64,000 nt of DNA from Diphasiastrum complanatum (taxonomy: Eukaryota > Streptophyta > Lycopodiopsida > Lycopodiales > Lycopodiaceae), in contig CM055102.1 of the NCBI GenBank assembly GCA_029204225.1, positions 61,976,168 through 62,040,167 of the forward strand, given 5' to 3'. The position numbers were made by a program, and so were the translations under genes. Within the stretch, counting starts at the first letter, position 1; each line of letters opens with the position of its first letter. Below the pieces are notes generated by a model. It searched no databases and was not told the origin of the DNA. It worked only from the letters and a program-made list of their open reading frames with translations. Shown piece after piece: positions 45,207 to 58,072 of the stretch.

Positions 45207-45880
45207 TCAGACCATAGATACTTTTGTGCATTCAGCATGCATAGGTAGGAAGTGATTCGGAGGTTGATCCATGTAGACCTCTTTGTCTAATTCGCCATGT
45301 AGGAATGTTGTCTTCTCATCAATGATGTGAATCTTGAGGTTGTATGCAGTTGTATATGCAAATAGTAGTCGTAAGAAAGCATGTTTCACCACTGAAGAGA
45401 AGGTCTCTATGTAGTCAATGTCATACTTCTGAGAAAAATCCTTCACTACAAGTCTGGCCTTGTATCTTGAAACATCTCCAATTGGTCCATACTTGAGTTT
45501 GTAAACCCATTTGCATTGCACTATTTTTCGTTTCTTTGGCACTAGTTGTAGTGTCCATACCTCATTCTTCTTCATGGATTCGATTTCTTCGCTCATGGCT
45601 TGGATCCATTTGTCCTTTCCAGGACTGTCGATGGCTTTCTTGAATATTTGTGGTTCGCCACTGAATCCACAAAATTCTTCAGATGTAGAAGCCAAGCTGC
45701 CTGGCACAAATCTTGCTGGCACTCTTTGCTCTCTCATTGATCTCCTAGAAGATTCTTCTGGTACTCCAATGCTCTTGCCTTTGTCTCTTTGGCTAGATCC
45801 GGAACCATCTTGGTTTACAGGAGTTCTAGCAGCGGGCAAGCTTGCAAACCTTTCTTCATCTGATTCGTTGCTCAGCTAAT
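45207..45880 (-). pseudogene. copia RT, N-terminal half with integrase-RT linker
   Basis: A 210-codon frame has a Ser/Arg-rich linker, then DKWIQAMSEEIESMKKNEVW, VQCKWVYKLKYGPIGDVSRY, KARLVVKDFSQKYDIDYIET and FLHGELDKEVYMDQPPNHF. The usual LVAKGFSQ is changed to LVVKDFSQ, and the frame ends prematurely. Confidence 0.9.
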
Positions 45881-47077
45881 GTGGAGCTCGAACATCTTCG
45901 TTTGATTGTTCGGGTTCTGCTCTCTCTGTCATGGTTGACAGGTCATAATACTGCTTCCCTAGGACTTCATAGCTGGCAGAATCATTGTCGACCATTGTTC
46001 TAGTCTCATTGAACTTGACGTCTCTGATAGTCTTCACTAGATTCATTTCTGGCATGTAAATCCTATAGTATGACGAATGGTTGTCATATCTGATGAGGTA
46101 TCCTAATTCGACCTTCTCGTCGAGCTTCTTTCAAAGCTTATCAAAACTATGTGCATAAGCTGCACAGCCAAAAATCCAAACATGTGTCAGATTTGGTTTT
46201 CAACCCCCACATAGTTCGTGTGGTGTCGTGTAAGAAACACCTGATTTGCCTATCATGTTCTGTATGTAGATAGCTGTAGCTACTTTTTTAGCCCATAGCA
46301 CTCTTGGTGCCTTCGAATAGGCCATCATGCACCTTGTGACTTCCATGAGAGTCCTGCTCTTTTTTTCTACAACACCATTGTGCTACAGTGTATAGGATGT
46401 TGTCCTTCTATGAAGGATTTCTCGATTATTGCAGAAACCAATGAATTGTTTTGAGATGTACTCTCTACCACGATATGTTATGATCTGCTTCACCTTGTTT
46501 CTTGTGCATCTTTCTGCCCAATTCACATTGTGAACTTGTCGAATGCCTCTTATTTGTTGTGAATGAAGTAGACTCGGACGAACTTATTGTAGTCATCAAT
46601 GAAGGTTATATAGTACTTCGAGCCTCCTACTGAGATCACATCAAAAGGTCCACAAAAGTCTGAATGTACCAGCTCCAGAATCTTTGTTGTTCTATAGGAT
46701 TCTTTGTTAAATGACGTTCGGGACATCTTCTCTCTCATGAATGTGTCACAAATGGTCGAACTAGTTGCATTCGAGATGCTTACTCTTGTGATAGCTCCAT
46801 GTTGGCTTGCTTGATACAATGTCGTTGAGTTCATGTGGCATAGTAGCATGTGCCATAGAACATCTGCAGAATCATGGGCTTGATGTGCTTGATCTGTTGG
46901 TAGGCGTACCCTCAAATTATACAGGTTGCCTTTGCGTCTTCCTTGTGCGATCAATGTACTGGTGCTGGCTTCAATGACATTACATGTTTCTTCTGAAAGT
47001 GTCACATGCATCCCAGCATCTGCCATCTTTGTTGCTGATAGCAAATCTTGTTGCAGTGTGTTTTGATCCATCTCCAA
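45881..47077 (-). pseudogene. copia GAG-pre-integrase and integrase
   Basis: The frame 46550-47077 carries LWHMLLCHMNSTTLYQASQH, HSDFCGPFDVISVGG and YYITFIDDYNKFVRVYF. The continuation to 45881 reads, in several frames, segments of the catalytic core end and of the C-terminal region (pieces such as LMEVTRCMMAYSKAPRVLWA and GVSYTTPHEL on the - strand). The pre-integrase zinc motif retains its His residues but has lost canonical spacing. It is not expected to function. Confidence 0.82.
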
Positions 47078-47122
47078 GTCTATGAATCTTGATGGATCAG
47101 TACTTCAAAAATCAGACATTAT

Positions 47123-47465
47123 TTATCTTGATGTAACGAAGTGTGTAGTAACTCCTGAATCAAGGATCACCTCTTGTGTGTCAGTAGATGTGGAGGCTAC
47201 ACACACGTCTGTACACAGATAGACCATCGAATTTCCATTGTTTGACCTATCTTTGCCTATCTTTGAGCTTTCTAGCTCTTCAACGTAGGAAGAACTATTA
47301 TTGTTCTTCTGTTTCCCTTGAGGCTGCTTGTTCCTCGGGTTTTGGTAGCAATCCATGGCTGCATGACCCTTCTTGTAGCAATGGATACACTCAATCTTCA
47401 GATTGAGCCAACATGAATCGACAGTATGTCCTTCGCGTTTGCATCTCACGCATCATTTTCTTGTC
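47123..47465 (-). pseudogene. copia nucleocapsid zinc knuckles and protease start
   Basis: Two Cys-rich motifs are present: CKREGHTVDSC and the full CCHC CIHCYKKGHAAMDC. A Lys/Asn-rich linker and VILDSGVTTHFVTSR (protease DSG site) follow. The order is right for the end of gag and the start of protease. Confidence 0.85.
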
Positions 47466-47479
47466 GCCATTCTATTGTC

Positions 47480-47878
47480 ACATGAACTAGAAAACTCTAT
47501 ATTTACCACGCATTTTTTTTTTGCATGTTGATAATGACATGAAATTAGTTAAATAAATATATTTCTAAAGTGAATTATATTAGGATGAGGTTATATATTT
47601 TTTTTTCTAAAGTGAATTATATTATGATGAAGGGTTTTTTTTTTTTTAGCATGTTCATAATGAAATGGAACTAGTTAAATAAATATTTTTCTAAAGTCAT
47701 TTATATCATGATGTTCCTAGATGATTGGGATTTTTAATGAGGTCGGCCACCTACTTTTATAAGACAGTTGACTCGAGCTACCATGAGGGTAATTATGCAT
47801 GATCTAAGGCTTTGATAGCCAGGGGTTTAGGGTCTACCCTAATGGCACTCTACCTAATCTCATATCCGAGATCATTTG
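47480..47878. other. AT-rich DNA with local repeats
   Basis: Phrases aaataaatatntttctaaagt and gaattatattangatgang recur two or three times between 47540 and 47710. No gene. Confidence 0.5.
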
Positions 47879-48265
47879 TGTTGACAGATCCCCTGATCCA
47901 GAGGATCTGTTGGTTTTCTTAAGCGTTTCTTTACTTACTCAGAACCGTTTTTGCCTGTTACCAGACTTCATGGCATATGTTATATGTGTACTTGATATTA
48001 CAATGCCAAACCAGACAGAAGGGAATATTTTTGTCCTCCCTATCAGAGGACAACTCAGGGTCGTCTCTCTTGAATGCACTTACATTCATACATAGATGCA
48101 AGCCAAGAACGTTCATTCACAAATCAGCATACAGCCCAAATGAATATTCTGTAGATTCTACAGCTACCTACTCTGAAAATGATCTGAATCAAAGTCTATC
48201 ATATACTAACATTGAGCTACACTTGCATAAATTGACAAAACAAGAACCATGAACTAATCTACAGC
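47879..48265 (+). repeat. LTR-like repeat R5, copy 1
   Basis: Begins tgttgacagatcccctgat and matches the reverse complement of about 56640-57036 over nearly 390 bp. Divergence is modest. It stops at the start of the 24-bp minisatellite, so this copy is 3'-truncated. Confidence 0.82.
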
Positions 48266-48289
48266 AGATCTCAACCGACGCCCATTCAC

Positions 48290-48640
48290 TCAGATCTCGA
48301 CCGACGGTGCCCTTTCTCAAATCTCAACCGACAGCCACTCTCAAATCTCAATTGACGGCCACTGTCAAATCTCAACCGACGGTCACTGTAAAATCTCAAC
48401 CGACGGATAATATCAAATCTCAACTGACGGTCACTGTAAAATCTCAACCGACGGATAGTATCAGATCTCAACCGACAGCCACTGTCAAATCTCAACCAAT
48501 GGTCACTGTAAAATCTCAACCGACGAATAGTATTAGATCTCAACCGACGGCCACTGTCAAATTTCAACTGACGGCCTCAGTCAGATCTCAACCGACAGCC
48601 CTGTTTGAAATCTCAACCGACGGCCTGCTTCAAATCTCAA
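48290..48640 (+). repeat. 24-bp minisatellite
   Basis: About 14 units of a 24-bp consensus (aaatctcaaccgacggcc plus actgtc or variants). Alternating units ending actgta and tatc/tatt suggest a 48-bp higher-order unit. The period is a multiple of 3, so one frame stays open and reads KSQPTATV-like repeats, but there is no evidence that it is translated. Confidence 0.92.
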
Positions 48641-48852
48641 CCGGAGCTGGAGCCCATCATTCACATCTCAACAAGAGCTGGAGCCAATCATCAGATCTCG
48701 ACCGACGGGTCCCTCACCATCTTAGCCGGACCACATCCATGCCAAACAACAAGCACACCAGCCATCAGATACCACACACAGCATCGCTTCCGCATTGTCT
48801 TTGCATCCGCTGCCCTCTACCTTCGTTTACATCTGACTCCGTCTATTCCCGT

Positions 48853-49640
<788 letters not shown>

Positions 49641-49906
49641 CTCTTATGAAGCCCAAAGTAGCGTAGGCATCTTAAAGGGAGCCGGGAACCACGACTTAGC
49701 TTCCCAGTCTTCAACTCTTGCCATCCAAACCCACTTGACATACAAGCAGCCAACTCGCCAACAACGATCAAATTTAACCAACTTGAAGTTCCGAAAACCA
49801 ACATTGAGATCCAACCTAGCGCCATGCCAGATCGGGGGTCCCGATGTGGGTGATTTCCCTCCAAGCAAGCTGCCCGACATACATCAAACTTAACCAACTC
49901 GAAGCT
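49641..49906. repeat. R2 left segment
   Basis: Matches the reverse complement of about 12790-13000 (ggcatcttaaagggagccgg, ccaaacccacttgacatac). It also resembles the next segment internally (aaccaacttgaag, gcgccatgccagat), so it is an older internal duplication. Confidence 0.7.
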
Positions 49907-50861
49907 TCGTTACAAATGAGTAACATCCATTCCAAGCAAGCGGTTTGACTTATATCAGACTTAACCAACTGAAAGCTTCATCACGAGTGCTGGAAGCCAA
50001 CCTGGCGCCACGCCAGACTGGACAGCCATAAACAAGTACCTTCCACCCAAGCAAGCCATCCAACTCAGCCGACAGGTTAGAGCCCGTTCCCCAAGAGCTT
50101 AACCCATTCATGTTCATGCAAGAAACACTCAGAACCACAAGCTGCGACAAATATGGAGACAACCAGTTTCTGGACCAAATGGTTCCGATAGCATACCGTT
50201 GGCACCACGGACCGAATGGTCCCGACAACATACTGTTGGCGTCCCGGGATACGACCCTCAGCTATGTGCCAACTTAAAAATTTTGAAGCGGCCTTACACC
50301 TGGCGCTTTCATTGAATACTGAAACCCAGAAGGTAATCAGAGTTAGTTTGAGAAAAATCCCACTTTATTGATAAATCTGAGAAGGTTACATTTCAAGTGT
50401 GTGACCGACCCTAGTCTCTGGGGCACTAGCATGCCAAGGCGAGAGCCATGACAACATTCCAACAAGGGAGGCTGAGACTTGGTTGGAGCTCGTCCTAAGT
50501 TGCAACCCGCACTCCCCTATAGTATTGGTGAGATTCGGCACCCCCCCTCATACCAAGCACTCTACCCAGGCTGGTAAAGCACGTTTCTCTCTCTCTAGAA
50601 TTTTCTCTCTAGAAAGTCATTTTCTCTTTCTAGATTTTATTGATCCCCAGGCTTCCTTTAATCATGCCTAGATCGTGTGAGGTGATTGCACATCGATCTG
50701 AGCTCTCTGGACTTCGCTAGAACCGATCAAAGATTTTCAGCCATAGGATCTTGGTGCCGGCTGGATTCTGGTCACAGTGGTGCCGGCGCCGTTGGCGCCG
50801 AGAGCAGCAGGGGCGCTGCTGGCGTCGGAAGTAAAGCTTATGAAGATAGCTTTACAACATC
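49907..50861 (+). repeat. R2 long direct repeat, copy 1 (LTR-like)
   Basis: About 955 bp, closely matching 53120-54092 (ttcgttacaaatgagtaac to gctttacaac). It contains a CT-rich tctctctctctagaa region and a GC-rich ggcgccg stretch near 50785 that resembles gypsy PBS-type sequences. The internal DNA that follows has no pol, so this is either a non-autonomous LTR element or a segmental duplication. Confidence 0.8.
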
Positions 50862-53119
50862 CACCCCACCTTTATAAAATCTGATGTCCTCATCAAATGT
50901 CAGATTAAAGTAAAGGTGTCTCCCAATTAAAATAAATATACATTTAAGCTACTTGGCATAGTACTCAATTTACTAGCCACTTTTTATTAACATTGAAGCT
51001 GGCACACCACAAGTCGGAGACTCAGCTCTTTGTACTGAAAAATTACATAACTTGAAAATATCTCTTTGTCCGAGAAAAGCGTAGATTTTATATCGCTTAC
51101 ATAAAACCCAAGAACCTTATTAACTGGTGACAGAGGCCTTTCTGTGAAATGTTCGCCCCTGTCGCTTCTGAATTTTTGACTTTGGAACTCCTTTGAGCTC
51201 CTAATTTGTCCTTGATGCACTTTGTGTTGAGCTCCCTGAGCTCCAGATTTGATTAGTTCCGCACAGATATCAAGGCTCCTTGAGCCAAAGGATTTATCGT
51301 TTGATTGCCCACTTTATGGTCCACTCTGTGCCTTGTTGCTTCTACACCTTGATTTCTCTCCTTGTCCCAGCCTGATCTTGATACTTTTCCTTCTTGGCTC
51401 TTTAAGGTAGGCAAATATTGAGTACTCCGCAATGCACCTCTCACTTAGCTTGAAGTAGCTCTTTGAATCAGCCCAAATGTAACCATTGACCTCGTGGAGA
51501 GCCAAAGGGTTGCACCAGTTTGATTCGCATACAAACTATCTCTTCGCGTTTGTTTGAAGCACCATGTCCGTCGCGCAAAACTTGACTTTCACAATTCCAT
51601 CACAACATTTTCTCACCGTCAAAACAAGAAGTGTACATTGAGCTTGGCTTCAATTAGCTCTCTTTAAATCAGACACATGCACCCAGAGTTTGCACTGGTC
51701 CGATCTCAATATGAACTATTCCTTAGCGTCCGTTCGAAATACCAAGTCTCTGATACAAGACTCAAAAACTTTCACAGTTCCTTCATTGATCAGTTGCCTT
51801 ACACGTAACACAAGCCAGTGTACTCATATGTTTCCTCATCATTGCTGGTCCAGAGAAAGCCTATAACAAGCTTTCCTTTCCACAACAAAAACTTGTCAAC
51901 TTACTAGGTACAAAGTTCGCCAGTCTTCTCGTGTGAGTATGGCTAGGTCACCTTGAATTTGCCCCCGTTTTGATCAACTTTCATTCAAAATTTGCCCCAA
52001 GAGAGAGATGTGTGTAATAGTTCCCCTCCACTTATAAAATTAGCTGATCGGACTTAGAGTAGAGTTCTTCGGACAAAAAGCCCTTCCAACACTTTGCTTC
52101 CCATCTGCTAGGATTATGGCTCGATCCAACTTGTTGCCAATCTCTGAAGAGGATCCTAGTCTTTCCCCTTTGAGGAAAAACCCAACTGATACTGGATATC
52201 ACCCATGCTCAGTGAGTTTCAGTTCCGAAGGTGGCCGTCCCAAAATGAAGACCAACTTCTCCATAGAAGATCTCCCCTGGAATTGCCCTTTCCAACTTCT
52301 GACTTCCTGCTTGCGTCTGGTGGGCGTTGTCGCAAATGAAACTAACCCAAGAAACAGGCTAGCCGTCCATCCTTTGCAAACATTGAGTCATTTTGTTGTC
52401 GTTCACGTGCGAGTACTTGAACTGCAAATCCGCCCCACAGATTCTGTAGTCCTCTTTGTTTGATGGTATCAACCTTCAAAAGAAAGGTTCATTCTCGAGC
52501 CATCATCTCCTTGTATCACAAGCAATCATGCAAACCAAGCAAAGCACGAGTACTAAGACTCGCCACGAATACATACAAGTAAGACACTCAGACAGGTTTA
52601 CTAACAGGTAATAAAGACAAGGCCCCCCTTTGAGATGGTCCTGCCAACAAACCTTTGCCTGGCCGCGCCCATACAAATCGATCACAGAATTAGCCCACAT
52701 AGGACACCCCTCCAACTATCCGTGCTTTCACCATTAAGCAGCACATTGCCTCAATCACGCCCCACCACTTTTTGGTCGATAGCCCTTATAGGTAAACGAT
52801 CGGCAACTATCCCACACCGGTAGCTAACCACCTGTGCTTTACACTCGAATTCGAGCAGCATCTCTGTATCAATGGTTAACCCGTATAGTTCGAATATGTC
52901 ACCCCGCACCCCACAAGGCATAGACCGTGCTTACACCAACCTAATGGCAGCACACTCCCTCATCTGTCCTACGTGCAGACAACGCCAGGCCCGAACCGCG
53001 AGAACTGTCGTGCTTACACCTCAAGGGTAGCACCTTGACTCATCAAGTCCCCCGTTCTGCCGACCACCCCGACCGTGGACACACCCGTGCTTACACTGTG
53101 GGTAGCACCTTGCACAATA
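50862..53119. other. DNA between the R2 direct repeats
   Basis: No RT, integrase or gag was found. The frame 52116-52463 (MARSNLLPISEEDPSLSPL...) has no recognised domain. Near 52920-53110 the phrase cgtgcttacac with ggtagcacctt recurs three times. The first ~230 bp is the part shared with 12460-12690 (-). Confidence 0.5.
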
Positions 53120-54092
53120 TTCGTTACAAACGAGTAACATCCATTTCAAGCAAGCCGTCTGACTTACATCAGACTTAACCAACTGAAAGCTTCGTCACGA
53201 GCGTTGGAAGCCAACCTGGTGCCATGCCAGACTGGACAGCCATAAACAGGTAACTTCCACCCAAGCAAGCCATCCAACTCAGCCGATAGGTTAGAGCCCA
53301 TTCCCCAAGAGCTTAACCCATTCACGTTCATGCAAGGAACACTCAGAACCGCAAGTCGCGACAGATATGGAGACAACCAGTTCCTGGACCAAATGGTTCC
53401 GACAGCATACCGCTAGCGCCACGGACCAAATGGTCCCGACGGCATACTACTGGTGTCCCGGAATATGACATTCAACTATGTGCCAACTTAAAAATTTTGA
53501 AGCGGCCTTACAACTGGCGCTTTTACGAATACTGAAACCCAGAAGGTAATCAGAGTCAGTTTGAGAAAAATCCCACTTTATTGATAAATTTGAGAAGGTT
53601 AAATTTCAAGTGTGTGACTGACCCTTATCTCCGGGGCGCTAGCATGCCAAGGCGAGAGCCATGACAACATTCCAGCAAGGGAGGCTGAGACTTGGTTGGA
53701 GCTCGCCCGGAGTCGCAACTCGCACTCCCCTGTAGTATTGGTGGGATTCGGCACCCCCCCCCTTCATACCAAGCACTCTACCCAGGCTGGTAAAGCACAT
53801 TTCTCTCTCTCTAGAAAGTCATTTTCTCTCTCTAGATTTTATTGATCCCCAGGCTTCCTTTAATCATGCCTAGATCGTGTGAGGTGATTGCACATCGATC
53901 TGAGTTTTCTGGACTTCGCTAGAACCGATCAAAGATTTTCAGCCATAGGAACTTGGCGCCGACTGAATTCTGGTCACAGTGGCGCTGGGAGTGGCGTGGG
54001 CGCCGTTGGCGCTGGGAGCAACAGGGGCGCTGCTGGCACCGGGGACAATGGTGGCGTCGGAAGTAAAGCTTATGAATATAGCTTTACAACAC
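53120..54092 (+). repeat. R2 long direct repeat, copy 2
   Basis: Second copy of 49907-50861 with small indels. It has extra ggcgctgg-like units in the GC-rich part near 53985-54050. Sequence after 54092 differs from that after copy 1 and has a Lys/Glu-rich readable stretch (KKELQKMKDEDIR). Confidence 0.8.
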
Positions 54093-54186
54093 CCAAAGAG
54101 ATCCAAAAGTAACGGATCAAAAGAAAGAGCTACAGAAAATGAAAGATGAAGACATCCGTAAACCTGCAAAATAAAGCGAGCCATTA

Positions 54187-55160
54187 GGGCCCCTTTTGGA
54201 CTCAAAAAGGGCCTCTTCCTTGCCTAAACGTGTTTGCTAATTAGGATTAATGAATTCATTTATTGTCCTACGTGGCACCTTGGGTTTATCATGGGCTAAC
54301 TCACACCTCAATAGGCTTTAGTAAGCCTAGTGTAATAAATCAAGGACACATGATCTTAATGTAGCCAAAAAAATTTGAATCCAATGAAGACTTTCACTCT
54401 TCAAGGCCTTCAAAAGTTACTATAGTTAACTCAGAATGAGAAAAAAGGGGGCCCAATATTTCTTTGGGCCCCCATTTTGAAAAACAAATTCAAAAAAAAA
54501 AATGAGAGGGACGGGGGCTTGAAAATGATAAGCCCCCCCCCCCCCCCTCAAGTTGTGTACATAGTGGGCCGTGCCCCCACGTGCCCCCCCCCCCCCATCT
54601 CCATGTTCTCTCCACTCCGAGCCGCTAGCCCGGGTCAGTGCGCAATGCGCCTGCGCCCCCCACCTCCCTCATTCTATGTGCCTAGGGGGAGGGAGGGGGG
54701 CTTTATGGGGGTGGGTGGCGGCCTCCGGAGTTCGCGCACTGACCCGGGCCAGCGGCCCGGAGTGGAGAGAACATGGAGATGGGGGGGGGGGGGGGGGGGC
54801 TTGTCATTTTCAAGCCCCCCTCCCTCTCATTTTTTTTTTGAATTTGTTTTTCAAAATGGGGGCCCAAAGAAATATTGGGCTCCCTTTTTTCTCATTCTTG
54901 AGTTAAAAAATAGATTATTTGAAGTGCTTGAAAAAATAGTAATTGTACCATTGCAATACTATCATTGATGTGAGTTGAGGAGGTAGAGTTAGAGGAGGGT
55001 TAGTGGGTGAGTTAGAATTTAAAGATCCAATTTACACCATTGGATGTGCCATGTCATATGGACCATCCATCTCAATTGTCACTCTCTTATTGGTACACAT
55101 GTCATCATTAACACTAATTATAATTAGTGAAGAGGCCCTTTTTGAGTCCAAATAGGGCCC
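54187..55160. mobile_element. fold-back transposon with long inverted repeats
   Basis: The 974-bp unit has terminal inverted repeats (gggccccttttggactcaa / ttgagtccaaatagggccc, about 35 bp) and TA directly outside each end, suggesting a TA target duplication as in Tc1/mariner-type elements. A second, inner pair of long arms (about 54430-54640 and 54715-54903) pairs gagaaaaaagggggcccaat, tttgaaaaacaaattcaaaa and ccatgttctctccactccg with their complements. The arms carry poly(C) and poly(G) runs. There is no transposase gene, so it is non-autonomous. Confidence 0.85.
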
Positions 55161-55162
55161 TA

Positions 55163-56426
55163 ATGTCCTCATCCAGCAAGTGATGGCCGAAGCTCGACAT
55201 TGCAAGGGTCCAAGGCTGCAATTGTAGAACCATCAGCTCCTTCACCCTGTCACCAAGCCTTCATCATGTTCCTCACCGTTACCAAACCGTCCATCCAAAA
55301 CTGTTTCTACCACCAAATTTTTGATTGTGAGTCCATCCCCTTGAGACTGATAATCAAAGTTTGTGCAACTTGTAGATTGAAGGTTTTCCTTGACACTGAA
55401 ACTTCAACTGAGAGAAGAACCACGAAAACACCCAAAAGCGAATGGAGGATACAGACCTCCCAAAAGATAGAATCTGCCAAGAAATCAACGATGAAACCAT
55501 CAATGGTAGATACAAGTGACAAAACAAAGAGACTAAAAAGCACTCGAACATGCGAGTTGTGAAACTACTGAGAGCTCTCCAATTTTGAGAATGTCAACCA
55601 CCTATAGCAATAAGACATTTCAATCCAATGGCGACAATTTGTGAAAACAATTTTTTTGATAAAGACTGGCGACAATAAGCACTTGGTTTTATGTAAGCGA
55701 ACAAGGATCTATGCTTTTCCAAGTGACGATCGAAGACGCCAATGCGAAAGTGGAATGACATCGTCCAATATGAGTTGCAACGGGTCCTGCAACACATTAG
55801 GGGTGGGATGATGTTGGCTGATTCTGACGAATCCCCAAGATACTTGGACAGAGCAACTCAATAGCACCTCTCACCTTAGACCGAGGAGGTCTATGAGAAG
55901 ACGAGACCAACGAAGACTGAGAGCCGAGTATGAGAGCCGAGAAATGCTAGTTAGGAATGGAAAGCAAGAACTATGTAAGCCTCGTGGTGAATCCCGGAAG
56001 ATGGAATGACCATGTAGGAACTAGTATTTCTAGGCAAATGTATTAAATACAAGTAGACCCCTTTTAAAGAAAGTAGAGTGAGCCACCTTTTGATGTTGAC
56101 CTCTAGTAGAGAGCACTATTCCACTTGTAAATTGTGAAATGTGGACATTCCACTAGGATGCCACCTAAGAAGCTCTCTTGCTTATTTAAGAGACTCCCTC
56201 TTTGAGTAGAGGAGCTTTTTGTGAATTGTATCAACTCCATGCTGAAATGAGAAGAGCCTTCACGAGTTTGGTGCATCCATTGGGCTCCTTGATCATGCTT
56301 GTTTCTTGAGTGATGCATTTATGATCTTGCCCTTCTCTCCTTTTGTGTGTGGTTGTGGACTGTAGAGTGGATTAGATTTGTTGCTTTCGTAGAGTGGACT
56401 AGTTTCTTTCCTTGTTTGTTGATTAA
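55163..56426. other. no supported gene
   Basis: Frames such as 55200-55562 (+) lack motifs. Nothing repeats elsewhere in the window. Confidence 0.35.
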
Positions 56427-57036
56427 TGTAGGAACCAACATTCAGGTAAACTACATAGGCTGGATCTGTGGTGTAGTTCTTGCATATCTCTTTACAATCC
56501 AGTTATTGATGTTCTTGGGATGTCCAAGAATCAAAATCTTGCATATCTCTTTACAATCCAGTTCTTGATGTTCTTGGGATGTCCAAGAATCAAAAAACTG
56601 GTTGGTTTCTTGATTCTTGGACTTCTAACATGTTGTAGATTAGTTCTTGGTTCTTGTTTTGTCAATTTATGCAAGTGTAGCTCAATGTTAGTATATGGTA
56701 GACTCTGATTCAGTTCGTATTCAGAGTAGGTAGCTATAGAATCTACAGAATGTTCATTTTTGTTGTATGCTAATCTGTGAATGAGCGTTCTTGGCTTGCA
56801 TCTATGTATGAATAAAAGTGCGTTCAAGAGAGACGACCCTGAGTTGTCCTCTGACAAGCAGGACAAAAATATGCTACAACGAGAATATGTTCCCTTCTGG
56901 CTAGTTTGGCATTGTAATATCAAGAACACATATAACATATGCCATGAAGCCTGGTAACAGGTAGAAACGGTTCTGAGTAAGTAAAGAAACGCTTAAGAAA
57001 ACCAATAGATCCTCTGAATCAGGGGATCTGTCAACA
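56427..57036 (-). repeat. LTR-like repeat R5, copy 2 (full length)
   Basis: On the - strand it begins TGTTGACAGATCCCC and ends GGTTCCTACA, giving canonical TG...CA ends over about 610 bp. Its first ~390 bp match 47879-48265 in inverted orientation. No flanking target duplication was seen, so it may be a fragment of a rearranged element rather than a clean solo LTR. Confidence 0.75.
56478..56595. repeat. 59-bp tandem duplication inside R5
   Basis: Two units start cttgcatatctctttacaat at 56478 and 56537. They differ mainly at gttattgatg/gttcttgatg. Confidence 0.9.
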
Positions 57037-57380
57037 ATTTGATATGGATTGAGAGCTCATTTTGTACATACTTCGAGAGATTATCAAGAGATGGTGATTT
57101 TGGCAAGTTTGCTCTTTAATGAGGAATTGATGAATGATGAATGTGATATTTTTTGTGTCTAATGAATAGATCTAAATCTGAACAAAGTCTTATACTTTCC
57201 ACCACGTGTGTGACAAGATGTGAAGATCAATTATTTCTAGTTTTATTGTGCTCTTGCCAATTAGATGCAAAATAGGATGAATTGTGTGCTAGTTTTCTAT
57301 CTATTAGATATAAGTGAAACCTTTGATGCTTTTTCAAGGTTTTAGTATTCAAATAAGGTTCATAACCTTTGATTTTAACA
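57037..57380. other. probable copia 5' LTR, undefined start
   Basis: Ends ...gattttaaca directly before a PBS. No second copy was found. Confidence 0.4.
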
Positions 57381-57393
57381 TGGTATCAGAGCC
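57381..57393 (+). promoter_or_regulatory. copia primer-binding site
   Basis: tggtatcagagcc, an exact plant copia PBS. RT sequence follows within about 150 bp, so gag, protease and integrase have been deleted. Confidence 0.85.
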
Positions 57394-57514
57394 CAAATGC
57401 AATCATCAAGGCTCAATTACAAGGAAGAAAGAAGCAATTACAAGTTGGTGATTGTTTGATTTTTATTGCCCTTATTACTACCTTAAGTTTGATGATGTTC
57501 CTTCAAGTGTGAAT

Positions 57515-57672
57515 GAAACTGTAGCAACAAAAGAGTGATTTGATGTAATGAAAAGTGAGTATATGATGCATTGTTTGAGATACTTGTAAAATTATTGATC
57601 CTCCATCAAAGATACAAAATGTTACTGTTTGCAAATGGGTCTTTAAGATCAAGCTTAATCAAGATGGTAGTC
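57515..57672 (+). pseudogene. copia RT N-terminal scrap
   Basis: Readable pieces FDVMKSEY and IQNVTVCKWVFKIKLNQDGS are the beginning of copia RT. The continuation expected next (YKxRLVAKG) is absent here but appears in the related scrap at 22739-22932 (-), which borders the same foreign block. Confidence 0.72.
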
Positions 57673-58072
57673 CGTTTCTGTTTCTAGCGTAGCTGGCACC
57701 ACAATCAATTGGAAGGGAGGGTTACGATCAAACTTAGCCTTAGCTTATCCTCCCATGTGGTTCATATTCTACATTGTGGCATAGCTATGCATTACCTCTC
57801 AACATATCATAAATGTTCAGATGTGTAGGAGCTACATGAGTGTTTTCAACATACTATATGTGTAGTAGCATCCTGGCAAACTATATCTACAATAATTTAT
57901 TGACTATCTGTTTCCGTTTTTGTTTCTAACAACTATCTATTTCTGTTTCTGTTTCTAGCGTAGCTGGCACCACAAAATCAATTGGAAGGGAGGGTTGCAA
58001 TCAAAAGAGCCTTATCCTCACATGTGGTTCATATTCTACATTGTGGCATAGTTGTGCATTAATACGATGTAT
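57673..58072 (+). repeat. 270-bp-spaced duplication within copia RT
   Basis: The phrase ctgtttctagcgtagctgg, aattggaagggagggtt and gtggttcatattctacattg occur in order at 57680-57795 and again at 57950-58065. The intervening part includes agcatcctggcaaactatat, shared with the - strand at about 22955. Confidence 0.82.

Larger units (their letters stand above)
44806..47470 (-). mobile_element. Ty1/copia pol remnant, inverted relative to the adjoining gag
   Basis: Reading on the - strand from 47450 to 44806: zinc knuckles and protease, GAG-pre-integrase, integrase, RT. The order is normal and nearly complete, with few interruptions. RNase H is missing because the sequence switches at about 44810 into the + strand gag of another copy. 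No LTR was found on the 47.5-kb side. Confidence 0.88.

Noticed and set aside
48290-48640. 24-bp tandem array as CRISPR
   Set aside because: Units are contiguous with no unique spacers. It is an ordinary minisatellite in a eukaryotic genome.
52116-52463. 115-codon frame between the R2 repeats as a retroelement gene
   Set aside because: No gag, protease or pol motif. It lies within repetitive noncoding DNA.
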